Positions 12,212 to 21,519 are shown, counted from the first letter of the stretch. The stretch: 54,245 nt of DNA from Candidatus Devosia symbiotica (GCA_025050575.1 JALBVE010000006.1:1-54245); one strand, 5' to 3'. The notes: generated from the sequence alone by a model not told the origin. Program-made: numbers and translations.

Positions 12212-12712
12212 GTGTCACAGGATAACATCGATCTGCTCAAGATCCTCGCGGCGACGCTGGTGACCTTTGCCGCTAGCACGCTGGTGATGCTCTATTTCAT
12301 TTATCTGTTGGCTCAATATGGCGCGAACTTGCCGATGATCGGTTCGGTGCCGCTACTAGTGCGCAATCAGATATTGCCGACGCTGGCCGCCGTTCATGTT
12401 ACGGCAACCGGGCTGGCGCTGCTGCTGAACGTCCATACCATTGATATGTCACTACTGATCACCGCCAAGGCCGTGACCGTTGTGACGACGGCCTTGCTCG
12501 GCTTTATCATCGGTCACATGATCTATCTGCAGTTGATTGAAGGCACGGCGATGAATTTGGCGCCGCTCAACCAGATGTTCATCGCGCTGCTCGGTTTCCT
12601 GATGTTGTCGTCATTTCTCAGCGTGCCCTGCCTGCGGCAGCTAGAGAATTTGCGCTTCTTGGTGGCCGCCGGATTAATCATGATGGGACCATTGCTGCTG
12701 ATCTGGCTTTAG
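12212..12712 (+). CDS. small multi-pass membrane protein of unknown function
   Basis: A 166-residue frame, almost wholly hydrophobic, with about five predicted membrane spans (roughly residues 8-35, 45-68, 78-100, 117-137 and 147-166) and few charged residues. I recognise no family. The start is a GTG 33 bases after tRNA-Lys; no strong ribosome site is visible, so transcription could come from tRNA read-through. The frame is uninterrupted, unlike most accessory genes here, which argues for a real gene. The charge pattern gives no hint of a transport substrate. Confidence 0.6.
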   Translation: MSQDNIDLLKILAATLVTFAASTLVMLYFIYLLAQYGANLPMIGSVPLLVRNQILPTLAAVHVTATGLALLLNVHTIDMSLLITAKAVTVVTTALLGFIIGHMIYLQLIEGTAMNLAPLNQMFIALLGFLMLSSFLSVPCLRQLENLRFLVAAGLIMMGPLLLIWL

Positions 12713-12755
12713 CGAATCCAGGCAAGCTATTAGCGAACTTGATTCAAGGACCGAA

Positions 12756-13513
12756 TTAATTTGACAGAGTGATTACGATAGCGCTGCGGGGTGTCGTCAC
12801 GACAGTATACTCATATTATACGCAGAACGCCGGCGGCCTACTGATCACCGTCCACTGGTCATCGGCCGACTTCTGATCAGCTTCCCGGCCGCCCAGCGAC
12901 AGAAACGGCTCGATCGTGAATACCAGCCCGTCCGTTATACGGCGACGATCGGATTTATCGGGCCAGGCGGCGATCTCTTCGGGGAGCGTCATGCAGGCTG
13001 TCGCCAATCCCGTAGCTTAGCCATATTTTGGATCAAGGTATAGCCGCCTTTTTTGGCGAATTTGCCAATGGCCTCGTCGATATCAGACAGCGGCGCTCCG
13101 GCTTTTACCGTCCGAATTCCGGCCCATATAGCTCGTTTCCCGTCGCGGCATAGCTTGGCGAGCCGAGTATTTTCCGAGGGAATGATGAATGAGACGCTGG
13201 TATCAGTAAAGATCCAATCCTTTTCCGCCGAGACATCAATATTGACTAGATCGCCAGCGGAAAATATCCGGTCGCCAGGAATGCCGTAGGCAATTTCCTC
13301 ATTGACCGAAATGCAGATCGCGCCAGGAAATTTGCAGGTCAATTTCGGCGCCGACCACGCATCGTGTTCGGTCAGCAGTCTGCGGACGATCTCGTCCAGC
13401 TCCAGGGTGGTCATTCTAGGCTGCAGAGGTGCAGCCGCAGCGTCGCGGGTCAGAGCACAAATGCGCCCGATCGCTTTGAGGTGTTCGAACTGCGCGTCGG
13501 TCGAAATAATCAA
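12756..13513 (-). pseudogene. methionine aminopeptidase type I copy, frameshifted
   Basis: The intact 5' part (13007-13513) encodes a type I methionine aminopeptidase: FPGAICISVNEEIAYGIPG, then DLVNIDVSAEKDWIFTDT with the two metal-binding Asp. Near 13019 a single-base shift interrupts the segment that should read as the HGIG metal site, and a second shift near 12985 precedes the frame with ITDGLVFTIEPFLSLGG (metal-binding Glu). A further TAA at 12816 replaces the Gln of the usual Q-Y-E-H/Y-T motif. Because methionine removal is essential, an intact map must exist elsewhere; this was probably a second copy. It begins three bases after the pgi stop. Confidence 0.85.
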
Positions 13514-13516
13514 GGG

Positions 13517-15157
13517 TCAGCCTTTGTTGGCGCGGTAATAGGCGAGCAATCCCTGGGTCGAGCTGTCGTGCCCTTCTCCGCTTTGGATCCCTTCGACCTT
13601 GGGGAGCAGCGCTTTGGCAAGCTGCTTGCCAAGCTCCACGCCCCACTGATCATAGGAATTGACATTCCAGATCACGCCCTGGGCGAATATCTTGTGTTCG
13701 TAGAGCGCCACCAGCGCACCGAGTGTTTCGGGTGTCAGCTGTTCATAGAACAGCGTGTTGGAGGGTCGATTGCCGGGGAATACCTTGTGCGGCGTCAGGT
13801 CCTTGATCTGGGCCTTGCTCATGCCCTGCGCCTTGAGTTCGGCAGCCACTTCCTCAGCTGTCTTGCCCAGCATTAGCGCTTCGGACTGGGCAAGCACATT
13901 GGCGACCAATTTGTCGTGGTGCGGTGGCAGGCTTTCATGCGGCTTAGCGGCGATCAGGAAGTCGCAAGGGATGACGTCAGTGCCCTGATGGATCAGCTGA
14001 TAAAACGCATGCTGGCCATTAGTGCCGGGTTCGCCCCAGACGATCGGGCTGGTCGACCAGTCCACAGGCTTGCCGGACAACGTCACCGACTTGCCGTTTG
14101 ATTCCATGTCCTGCTGCTGCAGATAGGCGGCAAAACCACTCATGCGCTGGTCATAGGGCAGCACGGCATGAGTCGAAAAACCCCAGACATTGCGATACCA
14201 GACGCCAAGAACTGCCATAATCACCGGGAGATTTTCTTCCAGAGACGCGCTTAGGAAATGGCGATCCATGGCATCGGCGCCGGCTAGGAATTTGGCGAAA
14301 TTGTCGTAGCCGATAGCCAGGGCAATCGGCAGGCCAATGGCTGACCACACCGAATAGCGGCCGCCAACCCAGTCCCAAAACCGAAAAATACGGTCTTCGC
14401 GGATACCGAACTTGGCGCAGGCGGGGATATTAGTCGAGACGGCGGCAAAGTGGTTGGGCACTGCCTCTTCGCCCAGCGTATCGGCAATCCAATCGCGCGC
14501 CGTGCCGGCGTTGGTCATGGTCTCGTCGGTGGCAAAGGTCTTTGAGGCCACGATAAACAGCGTCGTCTTGGGGTCGAGATGTTTGAGTACATCGTGGATA
14601 TGGGCGCCGTCGACATTGGAGACGTAGTGGGGGCGCAGATCGGCCCGCGTATATGGTTCAAGCGCCAGCGTCACCATGACCGGACCCAGATCGGAACCGC
14701 CAATACCGATATTGACGATGTCGGTGAACTGGGCGCCACCATGGCCACGAATGGCGCCGCTGCGGATGTCGTTGGTGTAAATCTCAATGGCGGCCAGCAC
14801 GGCGCGCACGTCGGGCATGACATCCTTGCCATCAACCATCATTGGCTTGTCGCCCTGATAGCGCAGGGCCATATGCATCACGGCGCGATCTTCGGTGATG
14901 TTGATGTGCTCGCCTTCACACATCTGATCCCGGCGCTCCTCGACCCCGGCGGCGCGCGCCAGATCGAACAGGGCGGCCATAGCATCATCGTCGATGCGAT
15001 TCTTGGAATAGTCGAGCAGGATATCGGCTCCGCTTACTGAATAGCGCCTGAAGCGGTTTGGATCAACGGCGAATTGCACCCGCATGGGCTGCTCCGCGAG
15101 CCGCTTGCGGTGCTTGCCCAAGCTCAAGAAGCTTGCCTTACGTCCTGATTTAGCCAT
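13517..15157 (-). CDS. pgi: glucose-6-phosphate isomerase
   Basis: Interconverts glucose-6-phosphate and fructose-6-phosphate, linking sugar uptake to the GlmS substrate and to the pentose-phosphate and Entner-Doudoroff routes. The 546-residue protein carries both family signatures: [16 protein letters not shown] near 265 and [14 protein letters not shown] near 380, with the catalytic Glu in the preceding segment. The start ATG at 15157 has an AAAGGTTC ribosome site about nine bases upstream. It follows tgt by 22 bases on the same strand and is probably read from the queA-tgt transcript, an unusual neighbour for that pair. Intact. Confidence 0.96.
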   Translation of the reverse strand: MAKSGRKASFLSLGKHRKRLAEQPMRVQFAVDPNRFRRYSVSGADILLDYSKNRIDDDAMAALFDLARAAGVEERRDQMCEGEHINITEDRAVMHMALRYQGDKPMMVDGKDVMPDVRAVLAAIEIYTNDIRSGAIRGHGGAQFTDIVNIGIGGSDLGPVMVTLALEPYTRADLRPHYVSNVDGAHIHDVLKHLDPKTTLFIVASKTFATDETMTNAGTARDWIADTLGEEAVPNHFAAVSTNIPACAKFGIREDRIFRFWDWVGGRYSVWSAIGLPIALAIGYDNFAKFLAGADAMDRHFLSASLEENLPVIMAVLGVWYRNVWGFSTHAVLPYDQRMSGFAAYLQQQDMESNGKSVTLSGKPVDWSTSPIVWGEPGTNGQHAFYQLIHQGTDVIPCDFLIAAKPHESLPPHHDKLVANVLAQSEALMLGKTAEEVAAELKAQGMSKAQIKDLTPHKVFPGNRPSNTLFYEQLTPETLGALVALYEHKIFAQGVIWNVNSYDQWGVELGKQLAKALLPKVEGIQSGEGHDSSTQGLLAYYRANKG

Positions 15158-15179
15158 ATCGAAGAACCTTTTCTAAACG

Positions 15180-16319
15180 TTAAAGCAGCGGCAGATCACC
15201 AGCGGCCCATGCCGCTCGCGTCTCGGTCGCATAATCAGTAAAGCGGCCTGCCTCGATCGCCACGCGGCAGCCCTGCACCAGCTCTTGATAATAGGCCAGG
15301 TTGATCTGGGAAAGGATCATCGCGCCCAAAATCTCTTCTGTCTTAACGAGGTGATGCAGATAGGCGCGGCTCCAGCGGAGGCAATTGGGGTTAGGTGAAG
15401 CCTCGTCAACCGGCCGATGGTCATCCCTATGCCGGGCATTCTTCAAATTGATGACGCCAAAGCGGCTGTAGACATGACCATGACGACCGGCGCGGGTGGG
15501 ATGCACGCAATCGAACATGTCGATGCCGCGGCCAATGGCGCCCAGAATATCATGGGGCTTGCCGACGCCCATCAAATAGCGCGGTCGGTCAATTGGCAGT
15601 TCAGGCGTAATGTCTTCGAGCACGCGGAACATCACGTCCTGCGGCTCGCCGACGGCCAGTCCGCCGATAGCATAGCCATCAAAGCCGATTGATTTGAGCC
15701 CCTGGGCCGAGCGCAGGCGCAGGTCCGCGTCGTCGCCGCCCTGGACAATGCCGAACAGGGCGCGGTTAAGCTGATTGTTGAAGGCGGTCTTGGAGCGGTC
15801 GGCCCAGCGCAGCGACAGCTGCATGGCGCGCTCCATCTCCTTGCGCTCGGCGGGCAGCTTGATGCATTCATCGAGATGCATGATGATATCGCTGTCGAGC
15901 AGGGTCTGGATCTCGATCGAGCGTTCCGGCGTCAACTCGTGGCTCGAGCCATCGATATGCGACTTGAAGATAACGCCATGCTCGGTGAGCTTGCGCAGCT
16001 GGGCCAGAGACATTACCTGAAAGCCGCCGCTATCGGTTAGGATCGGGCGCTGCCAATCCACGAAATCGTGCAATCCGCCCTGATTGGCGACGCGCTTGGC
16101 ACCCGGGCGCAGCATCAAATGATAGGTATTACCCAGCAGGATATCGGCGCCGGTTTCACGCACCTGCTCGGGATACATGGCCTTGACCGTCCCTGCCGTG
16201 CCTACAGGCATGAAAGCAGGCGTCTGGATATCGCCGCGTGGCGTGTCGATGCGCCCGCGCCTGGCCATGCCATCGATAGTCGAGAGAGTAAAAGTAACTT
16301 GTTTGGTGGTCGTGCTCAT
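15180..16319 (-). CDS. tgt: queuine/preQ1 tRNA-guanine transglycosylase
   Basis: Replaces guanine-34 by preQ1 in tRNAs for Asp, Asn, His and Tyr, in the queuosine pathway upstream of QueA. The 379-residue frame shows the catalytic and base-binding motifs of the family: [38 protein letters not shown] (with the general-base Asp) and [13 protein letters not shown] (nucleophilic Asp). The zinc site near the C-terminus is unusual: where the family has CxCxxC the protein has S, N and one C ([12 protein letters not shown]), and the usual ligand His is Ile (LSQINLAYY). I start at ATG 16319 (MSTTTKQ). Active-site residues are intact, so I treat it as functional. Confidence 0.93.
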   Translation of the reverse strand: MSTTTKQVTFTLSTIDGMARRGRIDTPRGDIQTPAFMPVGTAGTVKAMYPEQVRETGADILLGNTYHLMLRPGAKRVANQGGLHDFVDWQRPILTDSGGFQVMSLAQLRKLTEHGVIFKSHIDGSSHELTPERSIEIQTLLDSDIIMHLDECIKLPAERKEMERAMQLSLRWADRSKTAFNNQLNRALFGIVQGGDDADLRLRSAQGLKSIGFDGYAIGGLAVGEPQDVMFRVLEDITPELPIDRPRYLMGVGKPHDILGAIGRGIDMFDCVHPTRAGRHGHVYSRFGVINLKNARHRDDHRPVDEASPNPNCLRWSRAYLHHLVKTEEILGAMILSQINLAYYQELVQGCRVAIEAGRFTDYATETRAAWAAGDLPLL

Positions 16320-16406
16320 AGCGCGGGTTTTAGCGGGTTGGTGGCGGGCACACAACTGGGGCGTCATCGGGCTCACGGGTGCACCGCACCGTTCATGGCG
16401 TGGTGT

Positions 16407-17340
16407 TCATTGCAGAGGCTCCAACAGGCCAAAATACTGCAGCGCACGCAGCGCGATCAAGGTGTTCCAGCGGCTAGGGGCGCCAGCCTTGTCCATGGTG
16501 ATGTGCACAGCGCCGGGGTGGCGCGCATTGGTCTTCCAGCGATCTTCGGCGCCCCGCTTGGCGATAAGCATATCCGCAGCACAAAGACGGGGGGGTCCTA
16601 GGCCGCACCGTATTGTGCCAGACAGTCCAATGCGCGCAGGATGTTGTAGCGCCAGGGATAGGGGAACTTGAGAACGCCATGATGAATGACGGCGCCCGTT
16701 CGATCCGACTTGAAAAGTTGGTGCAGCAGCAGAAAATCAAGACATCCCTGGGCAATGATCTCCACCTCTTCCCTGCGGTAAGTATACCCAGCTCTGCGAT
16801 ACGCAGAAATGCCTTTAAACACCGATATCGTGGAATGCAGCGAGCTGTGCATTGCACCCGAGCGGTTTGAGCGGCAGTTGAAACCGCCATCGCCCATATG
16901 CTGGCTAATCAGAAAGTCCACGACAGAACGCAGTTCAGTCTCGGGCTCTCTAAAATAGCTGGCTAGTTGAGAAACATGCCATTCACGCAGATATCGGACT
17001 TGGCGACCGTCTTGCCAGGCTAAACCCCGCCATCTTCGCCCTTCTCTGTCTGGGCGATCATGTGAATGCTCTCGTGAATAGGTTTGTCGGTGGGATCGAG
17101 CGCAAGCTTCTTCAGATCAAGAAGCTTATAATGCGACAATGTCAACTTGGGCTAATAGAAGCCATCGCCCCATAATCCGTCAGCATGGCGCCTGGTCATG
17201 AGCGCCAAGTCCTAACTCTGCTTACCGCCAAATCCCTTGACAACAGCCATCAGCCTAATCTGCATGGTGTTATCTTTCTCCAAATCAACACCAAGCGTCG
17301 CCTGGGACACGGTCTCCGTAGAGCACCTGGTCGCGCGCAC
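16407..17340 (-). pseudogene. uncharacterised terpene-cyclase/prenyltransferase-like protein, decayed
   Basis: Read leftward, pieces in two or three frames spell a protein of the alpha-alpha-barrel, squalene-cyclase-like superfamily: ADGLWGDGF, KLLDLKKL, VNGMF, then VDFLISQHMGDGGFNCRS, HSSLHSTISVFKG, RTGAVIHHGVLKFPYPWRY and, in another frame, GAVHITMDKAGAPSRWNTL ending with TGA at 16407. The DGG-x-N/W repeats are typical. In-frame TAG stops lie at 17212, 17152, 17020 and 16963, with a frameshift near 16610. Family members are usually annotated only as hypothetical. It sits between queA and tgt, which are normally neighbours, so it inserted there before decaying. The N-terminal limit is approximate. 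Confidence 0.75.
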
Positions 17341-17491
17341 GATGTCCTCTGGACCCCCCCATCTGAGACAGACCAGCAGACCAAGTTTACCTCGGCACGC
17401 ATATGGTGGCATCGGCGACAAGGCGACATATTGATGTTGGTCAAATGATTTCTCCGCCTCGGCCAGAGCCGACGATGTCACCGCTGGCTGA

Positions 17492-18553
17492 CTAACCAGC
17501 CCGGAACAGCAGCGAGCTGTCACCATAGGAATAGAACCGGTAACCTTCGCGTATCGCGTGACCATAGGCGTTTTTTATCACGTCGAAGCCGGAAAAAGCA
17601 TTGACTAGCATAAACAGGGTTGATTTGGGCAGGTGGAAATTTGTCATCAGCACATCGACCGTGGCGAATTTGAAGCCTGGGGTGATGAAGATGTCGGTGT
17701 CGCCGCTGAAGGGCGCCAGCGTGCCGGTCGCGCGTGAGGCGCTTTCAAGCAGGCGCAGGCTGGTGGTGCCAACGGCGACGACACGCCCGCCGGTTGCGCG
17801 GGCGGCGTTGATGCGCTCGACCGTGGCCGCATCGATCTCGCCCCATTCGGCGTGCATGATGTGGTCGTCGGTATTGTCCACTTTCATGGGCAGGAAAGTC
17901 CCTGCCCCGACATGCAGCGTGACGCATTCGATACTAATGCCTTTATCAACGAGCTTTTGTAGCAGCGATTCAGTGAAATGAAGCCCCGCCGTCGGCGCCG
18001 CGACAGCGCCATCCTCTGCGGCATAGACCGTCTGATAGTCAGTCTTGTCGCGCTCCTCGATGCCACGCTTTAGCCCGATATAGGGCGGTAGCGGCATGGC
18101 GCCATGCGATTTGATAGCTTCGTTTAGGGCAGCGCCACCCAGCTCGAATTCGAGCATGATTTCGCCAGTCTCGCCCTTGCCCGCGACCCGGGCAGTCAGT
18201 GCGTCCGCCTGGCCGTTGCCCAGCTCGAGCCAATCGAGCAGATGCAGCTTCTTTGCCGGCCTCGCAAAGGCGCGCCAGGTGCGGGCGTCGACCCGCTTGT
18301 GCAGATTGAACGAGACATTGGCGCGCTTTTTGCCGCGCACCCGACTACCGCGCAGTTCGGCGGGCAGCACGCGAGTGTCATTGACCACCAACACATCGCC
18401 ATTTCGCAGCAGAGTTAGCAGATCGGGAATATGGAGATCGTTTAGGCCGTTTGCCGGATCGACCAGCAGGAGGCGCGCACTGTCGCGCGGCTCGACAGGG
18501 TGCAGGGCAATCAGCTCTTCGGGGAGAGCAAAATTAAAATCGGAAACTAGCAT
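17492..18553 (-). CDS. queA: S-adenosylmethionine:tRNA ribosyltransferase-isomerase
   Basis: Transfers the ribosyl part of SAM to preQ1 in tRNA to form epoxyqueuosine, directly after the TGT step. The 353-residue protein has the family start FNFALPEELIALHPVEPRD, DVLVVNDTRVLPAEL, PLPPYI, the motif APTAGLHFTE near 190, GTFLPMK, and the C-terminal NFHLPKSTL and YRFYSYGDSSLL. The ATG at 18553 fits homologues. It lies upstream of tgt on the same strand, but a dead gene of roughly 900 bases now separates them. Intact, TAG stop. Confidence 0.96.
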   Translation of the reverse strand: MLVSDFNFALPEELIALHPVEPRDSARLLLVDPANGLNDLHIPDLLTLLRNGDVLVVNDTRVLPAELRGSRVRGKKRANVSFNLHKRVDARTWRAFARPAKKLHLLDWLELGNGQADALTARVAGKGETGEIMLEFELGGAALNEAIKSHGAMPLPPYIGLKRGIEERDKTDYQTVYAAEDGAVAAPTAGLHFTESLLQKLVDKGISIECVTLHVGAGTFLPMKVDNTDDHIMHAEWGEIDAATVERINAARATGGRVVAVGTTSLRLLESASRATGTLAPFSGDTDIFITPGFKFATVDVLMTNFHLPKSTLFMLVNAFSGFDVIKNAYGHAIREGYRFYSYGDSSLLFRAG

Positions 18554-18678
18554 GACCGCTCGTTACCACGCTCCGGACGGCCCGAAAATAGCGGACGGCC
18601 TCAATTAGTCTTCACCGCATCGCACGGCATGACTGATGCCATCGAGCATCATAGAGCCGCGCAGCGGCCATTCCTCGT

Positions 18679-18986
18679 CATCGCTCTAGCAGCACAGCCG
18701 GATACTGTGCCAGGATTGAAGAGAATTCGGGATCAACGAAGTCCACCATGATGGTGGTATCATCGCGAAAAGCCTGGCCGACAATTAAAGGGTCGACCTT
18801 CATCCCGGTCTGGGCCGGTGGAATAGGCCAGGTCGGCGGCTTCAGCATGTGTGCCGATAATATATAGCACAGGCACATGACCGGTGTCGGTTTCGGCATA
18901 GGCCCTGTCGCCTCCCTCGCCTTCACACCAGATACCGCCGCTGGTTGCCACAGGGCGACCAGAACGAGGCTGCCCACAAGGGCCAA
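18679..18986 (-). pseudogene. unrecognised small secreted-type protein, frameshifted
   Basis: Two alternating frames look coding. One gives a hydrophobic, signal-like start with LVLVALWQPAAVSG and an end QAFRDDTTIMVDFVDPEFSSI; the other gives the middle GHVPVLYIIGTHAEAADLAYS. Joined, they make a protein of about 100 residues with an export signal. I do not recognise the family. The frame jumps and the weak TTG start suggest decay. It sits between queA and ppiB on their strand. Confidence 0.4.
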
Positions 18987-18996
18987 CTAGATCGGA

Positions 18997-19476
18997 TTAG
19001 GCGGCAATATCGGCGGCCACTTTGACCGAGATCATCTTGTCGGGGTTGATCACTAGCTCGCCGCGCTTGATCTTGTCGACATTGTCCATACCTTCGATGA
19101 CATGACCCCAGACAGTGTACTGCTTGTTGAGAAACTTGGTATCGCCAAAGCAGATGAAGAACTGTGAATTGGCGCTATCCGGGCTCTGGGCGCGGGCCAT
19201 CGATGCCGTGCCACGGATGTGAGGCTCGGCGTTAAATTCCTGCTTCAGATTAGGGTATTTCGAGCCGCCGGTGCCACGGCCATCTGGGCAGCCGGTCTGG
19301 GCCATGAAGCCGTCGATCACGCGGTGAAACACGATGCCGTCGTAAAAGCTCTCACGCACCAGCTTCTTAATGTGCTCGACATGGTTTGGCGCCAGGTCCG
19401 GACGCATGGCGATAACCACTTCGCCCTGGGTGGTTTCAATGACGAGGGTGTTTTCGGGATCCGCGTATTCAGCCAT
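18997..19476 (-). CDS. ppiB: cytoplasmic peptidyl-prolyl cis-trans isomerase, cyclophilin type
   Basis: Catalyses proline isomerisation during folding. The 159 residues show the compact bacterial cyclophilin core: FHRVIDGFMAQTG (catalytic Arg and Phe), RGTASMARAQ, NSQFFICFG and LNKQYTVWGHV. There is no signal peptide when started at the ATG at 19476 (MAEYADPENTL), which matches homologues; the frame extends 27 codons upstream through unrelated sequence. It is the third gene of the coaD-ppiA-ppiB series, separated from ppiA by a palindrome-rich spacer. Confidence 0.94.
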   Translation of the reverse strand: MAEYADPENTLVIETTQGEVVIAMRPDLAPNHVEHIKKLVRESFYDGIVFHRVIDGFMAQTGCPDGRGTGGSKYPNLKQEFNAEPHIRGTASMARAQSPDSANSQFFICFGDTKFLNKQYTVWGHVIEGMDNVDKIKRGELVINPDKMISVKVAADIAA

Positions 19477-19559
19477 TTTCTGTGCATCTTTTGATTGGAA
19501 ATTTGTGGTGCGCGTGTAGGACGATTGTGCCGCTGGCGCAAGGCGGGCTGCGAACACCC

Positions 19560-19645
19560 CCTCCTAGCCCCCCCTTGAAGGGGGGATCCACGTAGTGGAT
19601 GGGCAGGATCAAGGCACATCTGTCATTCCTCCCTTCAGGAGGAAG
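19560..19645. repeat. cluster of three palindromes between ppiA and ppiB
   Basis: Three adjacent inverted repeats: CCCCCC-TTGAA-GGGGGG (19569-19585), ATCCAC-GTA-GTGGAT (19586-19600) and TTCCTCC-CTTCA-GGAGGAA (19626-19644). They abut and look like a dispersed REP-like intergenic element rather than a simple terminator. The G-rich run near 6074-6094 could be a damaged second copy. Confidence 0.6.
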
Positions 19646-19662
19646 AACAGACGGGAGCTGCC

Positions 19663-20250
19663 CTACTTATATTCGACGGTCGCGGTGACAATCTTGTCGG
19701 GGTTGGCGACTGCACCATTCTGTTCCTTAGGGCCCTTCTCCAGGCCGCTGATCACCTCCATGCCGCTGATCACCTTGCCGAAGGCGGTGTATTGGTGATC
19801 CAGGAAACTTGCGTCAGCGGTGACGATGAAGAACTGCGAATTGAACGAGTTAGGATCCTGCGAACGGGCAGCACCGACAGTGCCGGGCATGAATGTCTCG
19901 TCGTTGAACTCAGCTTTGACGTTGGGCAGATTGGAGCCGCTCATGCCGGCACGCGACAGATCGAACTCGGCACTACCAGTCTTGCCGAACGTAACGTCGC
20001 CAGTCTGGGCCATGAAGCCATCAATAACACGATGGAATACCACGCCATCATAGGCGCCCTGCTCGGCCAGCGCGATGATGCGCTCGACATGCTTGGGGGC
20101 GATGGCGGGCAGCAGTTCGATATCGACGGCGCCCTGTTCGAGTGTTAGGATCAGATGGGGCGCGCCCGACTGGGCGAAAGCAGGCGCTGCGGTCAAAGCA
20201 GCAGCGCCGATAACGAACGCACCGAACAGGCGACGGGTGATTGCGGTCAT
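19663..20250 (-). CDS. ppiA: exported peptidyl-prolyl cis-trans isomerase, cyclophilin type
   Basis: Periplasmic folding catalyst. The 195 residues begin with a signal peptide (RRLFGAFVIGAAALTAAPAFA, cleavage expected after AFA at about residue 26), followed by a cyclophilin domain with FHRVIDGFMAQTGD, NSQFFIVTAD and LDHQYTAFGKV. It starts two bases after the coaD stop, so the two are coupled. The export signal separates it from the cytoplasmic paralogue next door. Intact, TAG stop. Confidence 0.94.
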   Translation of the reverse strand: MTAITRRLFGAFVIGAAALTAAPAFAQSGAPHLILTLEQGAVDIELLPAIAPKHVERIIALAEQGAYDGVVFHRVIDGFMAQTGDVTFGKTGSAEFDLSRAGMSGSNLPNVKAEFNDETFMPGTVGAARSQDPNSFNSQFFIVTADASFLDHQYTAFGKVISGMEVISGLEKGPKEQNGAVANPDKIVTATVEYK

Positions 20251-20252
20251 TA

Positions 20253-20741
20253 CTATTTCAGGGCCTTGAGAACGATTTGCGGGACGAAGGCGGCGATATC
20301 GCCGCCCATTTCAGCAATCTGGCGCACTAATGTGGCAGAGATATGCCGAACCGGTGGACTGGAGGGCAGAAAAACGGTCTGCAGATCGGGCGCTATCTGC
20401 GCATTCATACCCACCATCTGCATTTCGTAATTATAGTCGGTGGTGTCGCGCAAGCCGCGAATGATCAGTTTGGCGCCGTTTTCGCGCGCTGCGTTGACCA
20501 TCAACCCGGCAAAATCGACAATGCGGAATTCGGTGTCGGTGCGCCTGCCGACCGGCGCTAAGACCTGCTCAAGGATTTGCAATCGATCGGCATGCGCAAA
20601 GAGCGGCGTCTTCTTGTCCGGATTGATGCCGACCGCGACCACCAAAGTATCGACCAACTTGCAGGCGCGCTCGATCACGTCGAGATGGCCATTAGTCAGC
20701 GGATCAAATGATCCTGGATAGAATCCTACCAGTTTACTCAC
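20253..20741 (-). CDS. coaD: pantetheine-phosphate adenylyltransferase
   Basis: Adds AMP to phosphopantetheine in the penultimate step of coenzyme A synthesis. The 162-residue protein has the nucleotidyltransferase motif YPGSFDPLTNGHLDVIERA (with the T/HxGH active site), RGLRDTTDYNYEMQM and the C-terminal ISATLVRQIA corresponding to ISSTxVR. Size and start are standard. It heads a tight coaD-ppiA-ppiB unit downstream of gyrA, an order common in this order of bacteria. Confidence 0.96.
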   Translation of the reverse strand: MSKLVGFYPGSFDPLTNGHLDVIERACKLVDTLVVAVGINPDKKTPLFAHADRLQILEQVLAPVGRRTDTEFRIVDFAGLMVNAARENGAKLIIRGLRDTTDYNYEMQMVGMNAQIAPDLQTVFLPSSPPVRHISATLVRQIAEMGGDIAAFVPQIVLKALK

Positions 20742-20850
20742 GCCGCGCCCCCATTGTTATTGCTTGGGTTTTGTCACGTACACGCAAACATGGCAAGGTA
20801 GGCAATCGCGTGTCATAATGCGGTCAATGCAGGATTGACAGGAGATCCCG

Positions 20851-21165
20851 ATGAACAATGACGAGCTAATCAATCGTTTTAATGATCCGTAATTCCAAGG
20901 GACGCATTTTCGTGCCGCCAACATGGCTGGGTGCAGTTTAACGGTGTTAATCTGGACAGCGCGCAGTTTCATGCCGCGATAAGCAGCGCATAGTTCCGCG
21001 ATACCAATCTGAGCGCAGCAGTATTTGACAACGTCAATCTGAACGGCGCATCTCTAAACAACATCAATTTGGCAGGTTAGACGATCACCGACACCAATAT
21101 ATCGGGTCTGACCATCACCGATGTGAACCTGGCCAACGCTAGCATCGAGGACGCATCGTGCCAGG
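20851..21165 (+). pseudogene. pentapeptide-repeat protein, decayed
   Basis: Starts at an ATG with GGAG nine bases upstream (MNNDELINRFNDP), then runs through A(N/D)LXX repeats: FRAANMAG, GVNLDSAQFHA, TNLSAAVFDNVNLNGASL, VNLANAS. TAA at 20890, TAG at 20991 and TAG at 21078 interrupt it, and one base is missing near 20935. Such proteins fold as a quadrilateral beta-helix; some protect gyrase, but neighbouring gyrA alone does not show that. The 3' end runs directly into a DUF805 fragment. Confidence 0.8.
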
Positions 21166-21312
21166 CATCACAGTGCAGGCACGGCGGCTGCACGATATCG
21201 ATAAATCGGACGCCTGGTATCTGCTGAATTTTGTGCTGCTGAGCGGATTGATACTGCTGTACCAAACCTGCCAGGCTTCCGATCAGGGTGACAATGGCTA
21301 TGGCGATATGGG
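21166..21312 (+). pseudogene. DUF805 membrane protein, C-terminal fragment
   Basis: The frame gives ARRLHDIDKSDAWYLLNFV and ending QASDQGDNGYGD, the hallmark RRLHD-x-x-x-S-x-W start and GD-x-G-x-N-x-(F/Y)G end of DUF805 inner-membrane proteins, with only the last membrane span between. The N-terminal half is absent; the fragment joins the pentapeptide remnant without a gap, marking a deletion junction. Confidence 0.65.
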
Positions 21313-21519
21313 CAATGGCCAGCAAGAGCCGCGCCGACGCGAGCTGCCACGATCAAGCATTCCCTGCTGGGTTCGGATGGGCCGCTCGCTAACAGCCTTT
21401 CATGTTAGTCTAATGACAGCTGAAGGCACGTTTCATCTAAAATGTGCGGCAGATCAACGTATTGTACACCTAGAAAATGGCGTCGCAGCGCTCCTTTTCC
21501 ATGCCGTCGCTGTCCCCGA
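21313..21519. other. short spacer downstream of gyrA, nothing recognised
   Basis: About 200 bases of unrecognised sequence between the DUF805 fragment and the gyrA stop. No hairpin with a T run was found for gyrA. Confidence 0.3.
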
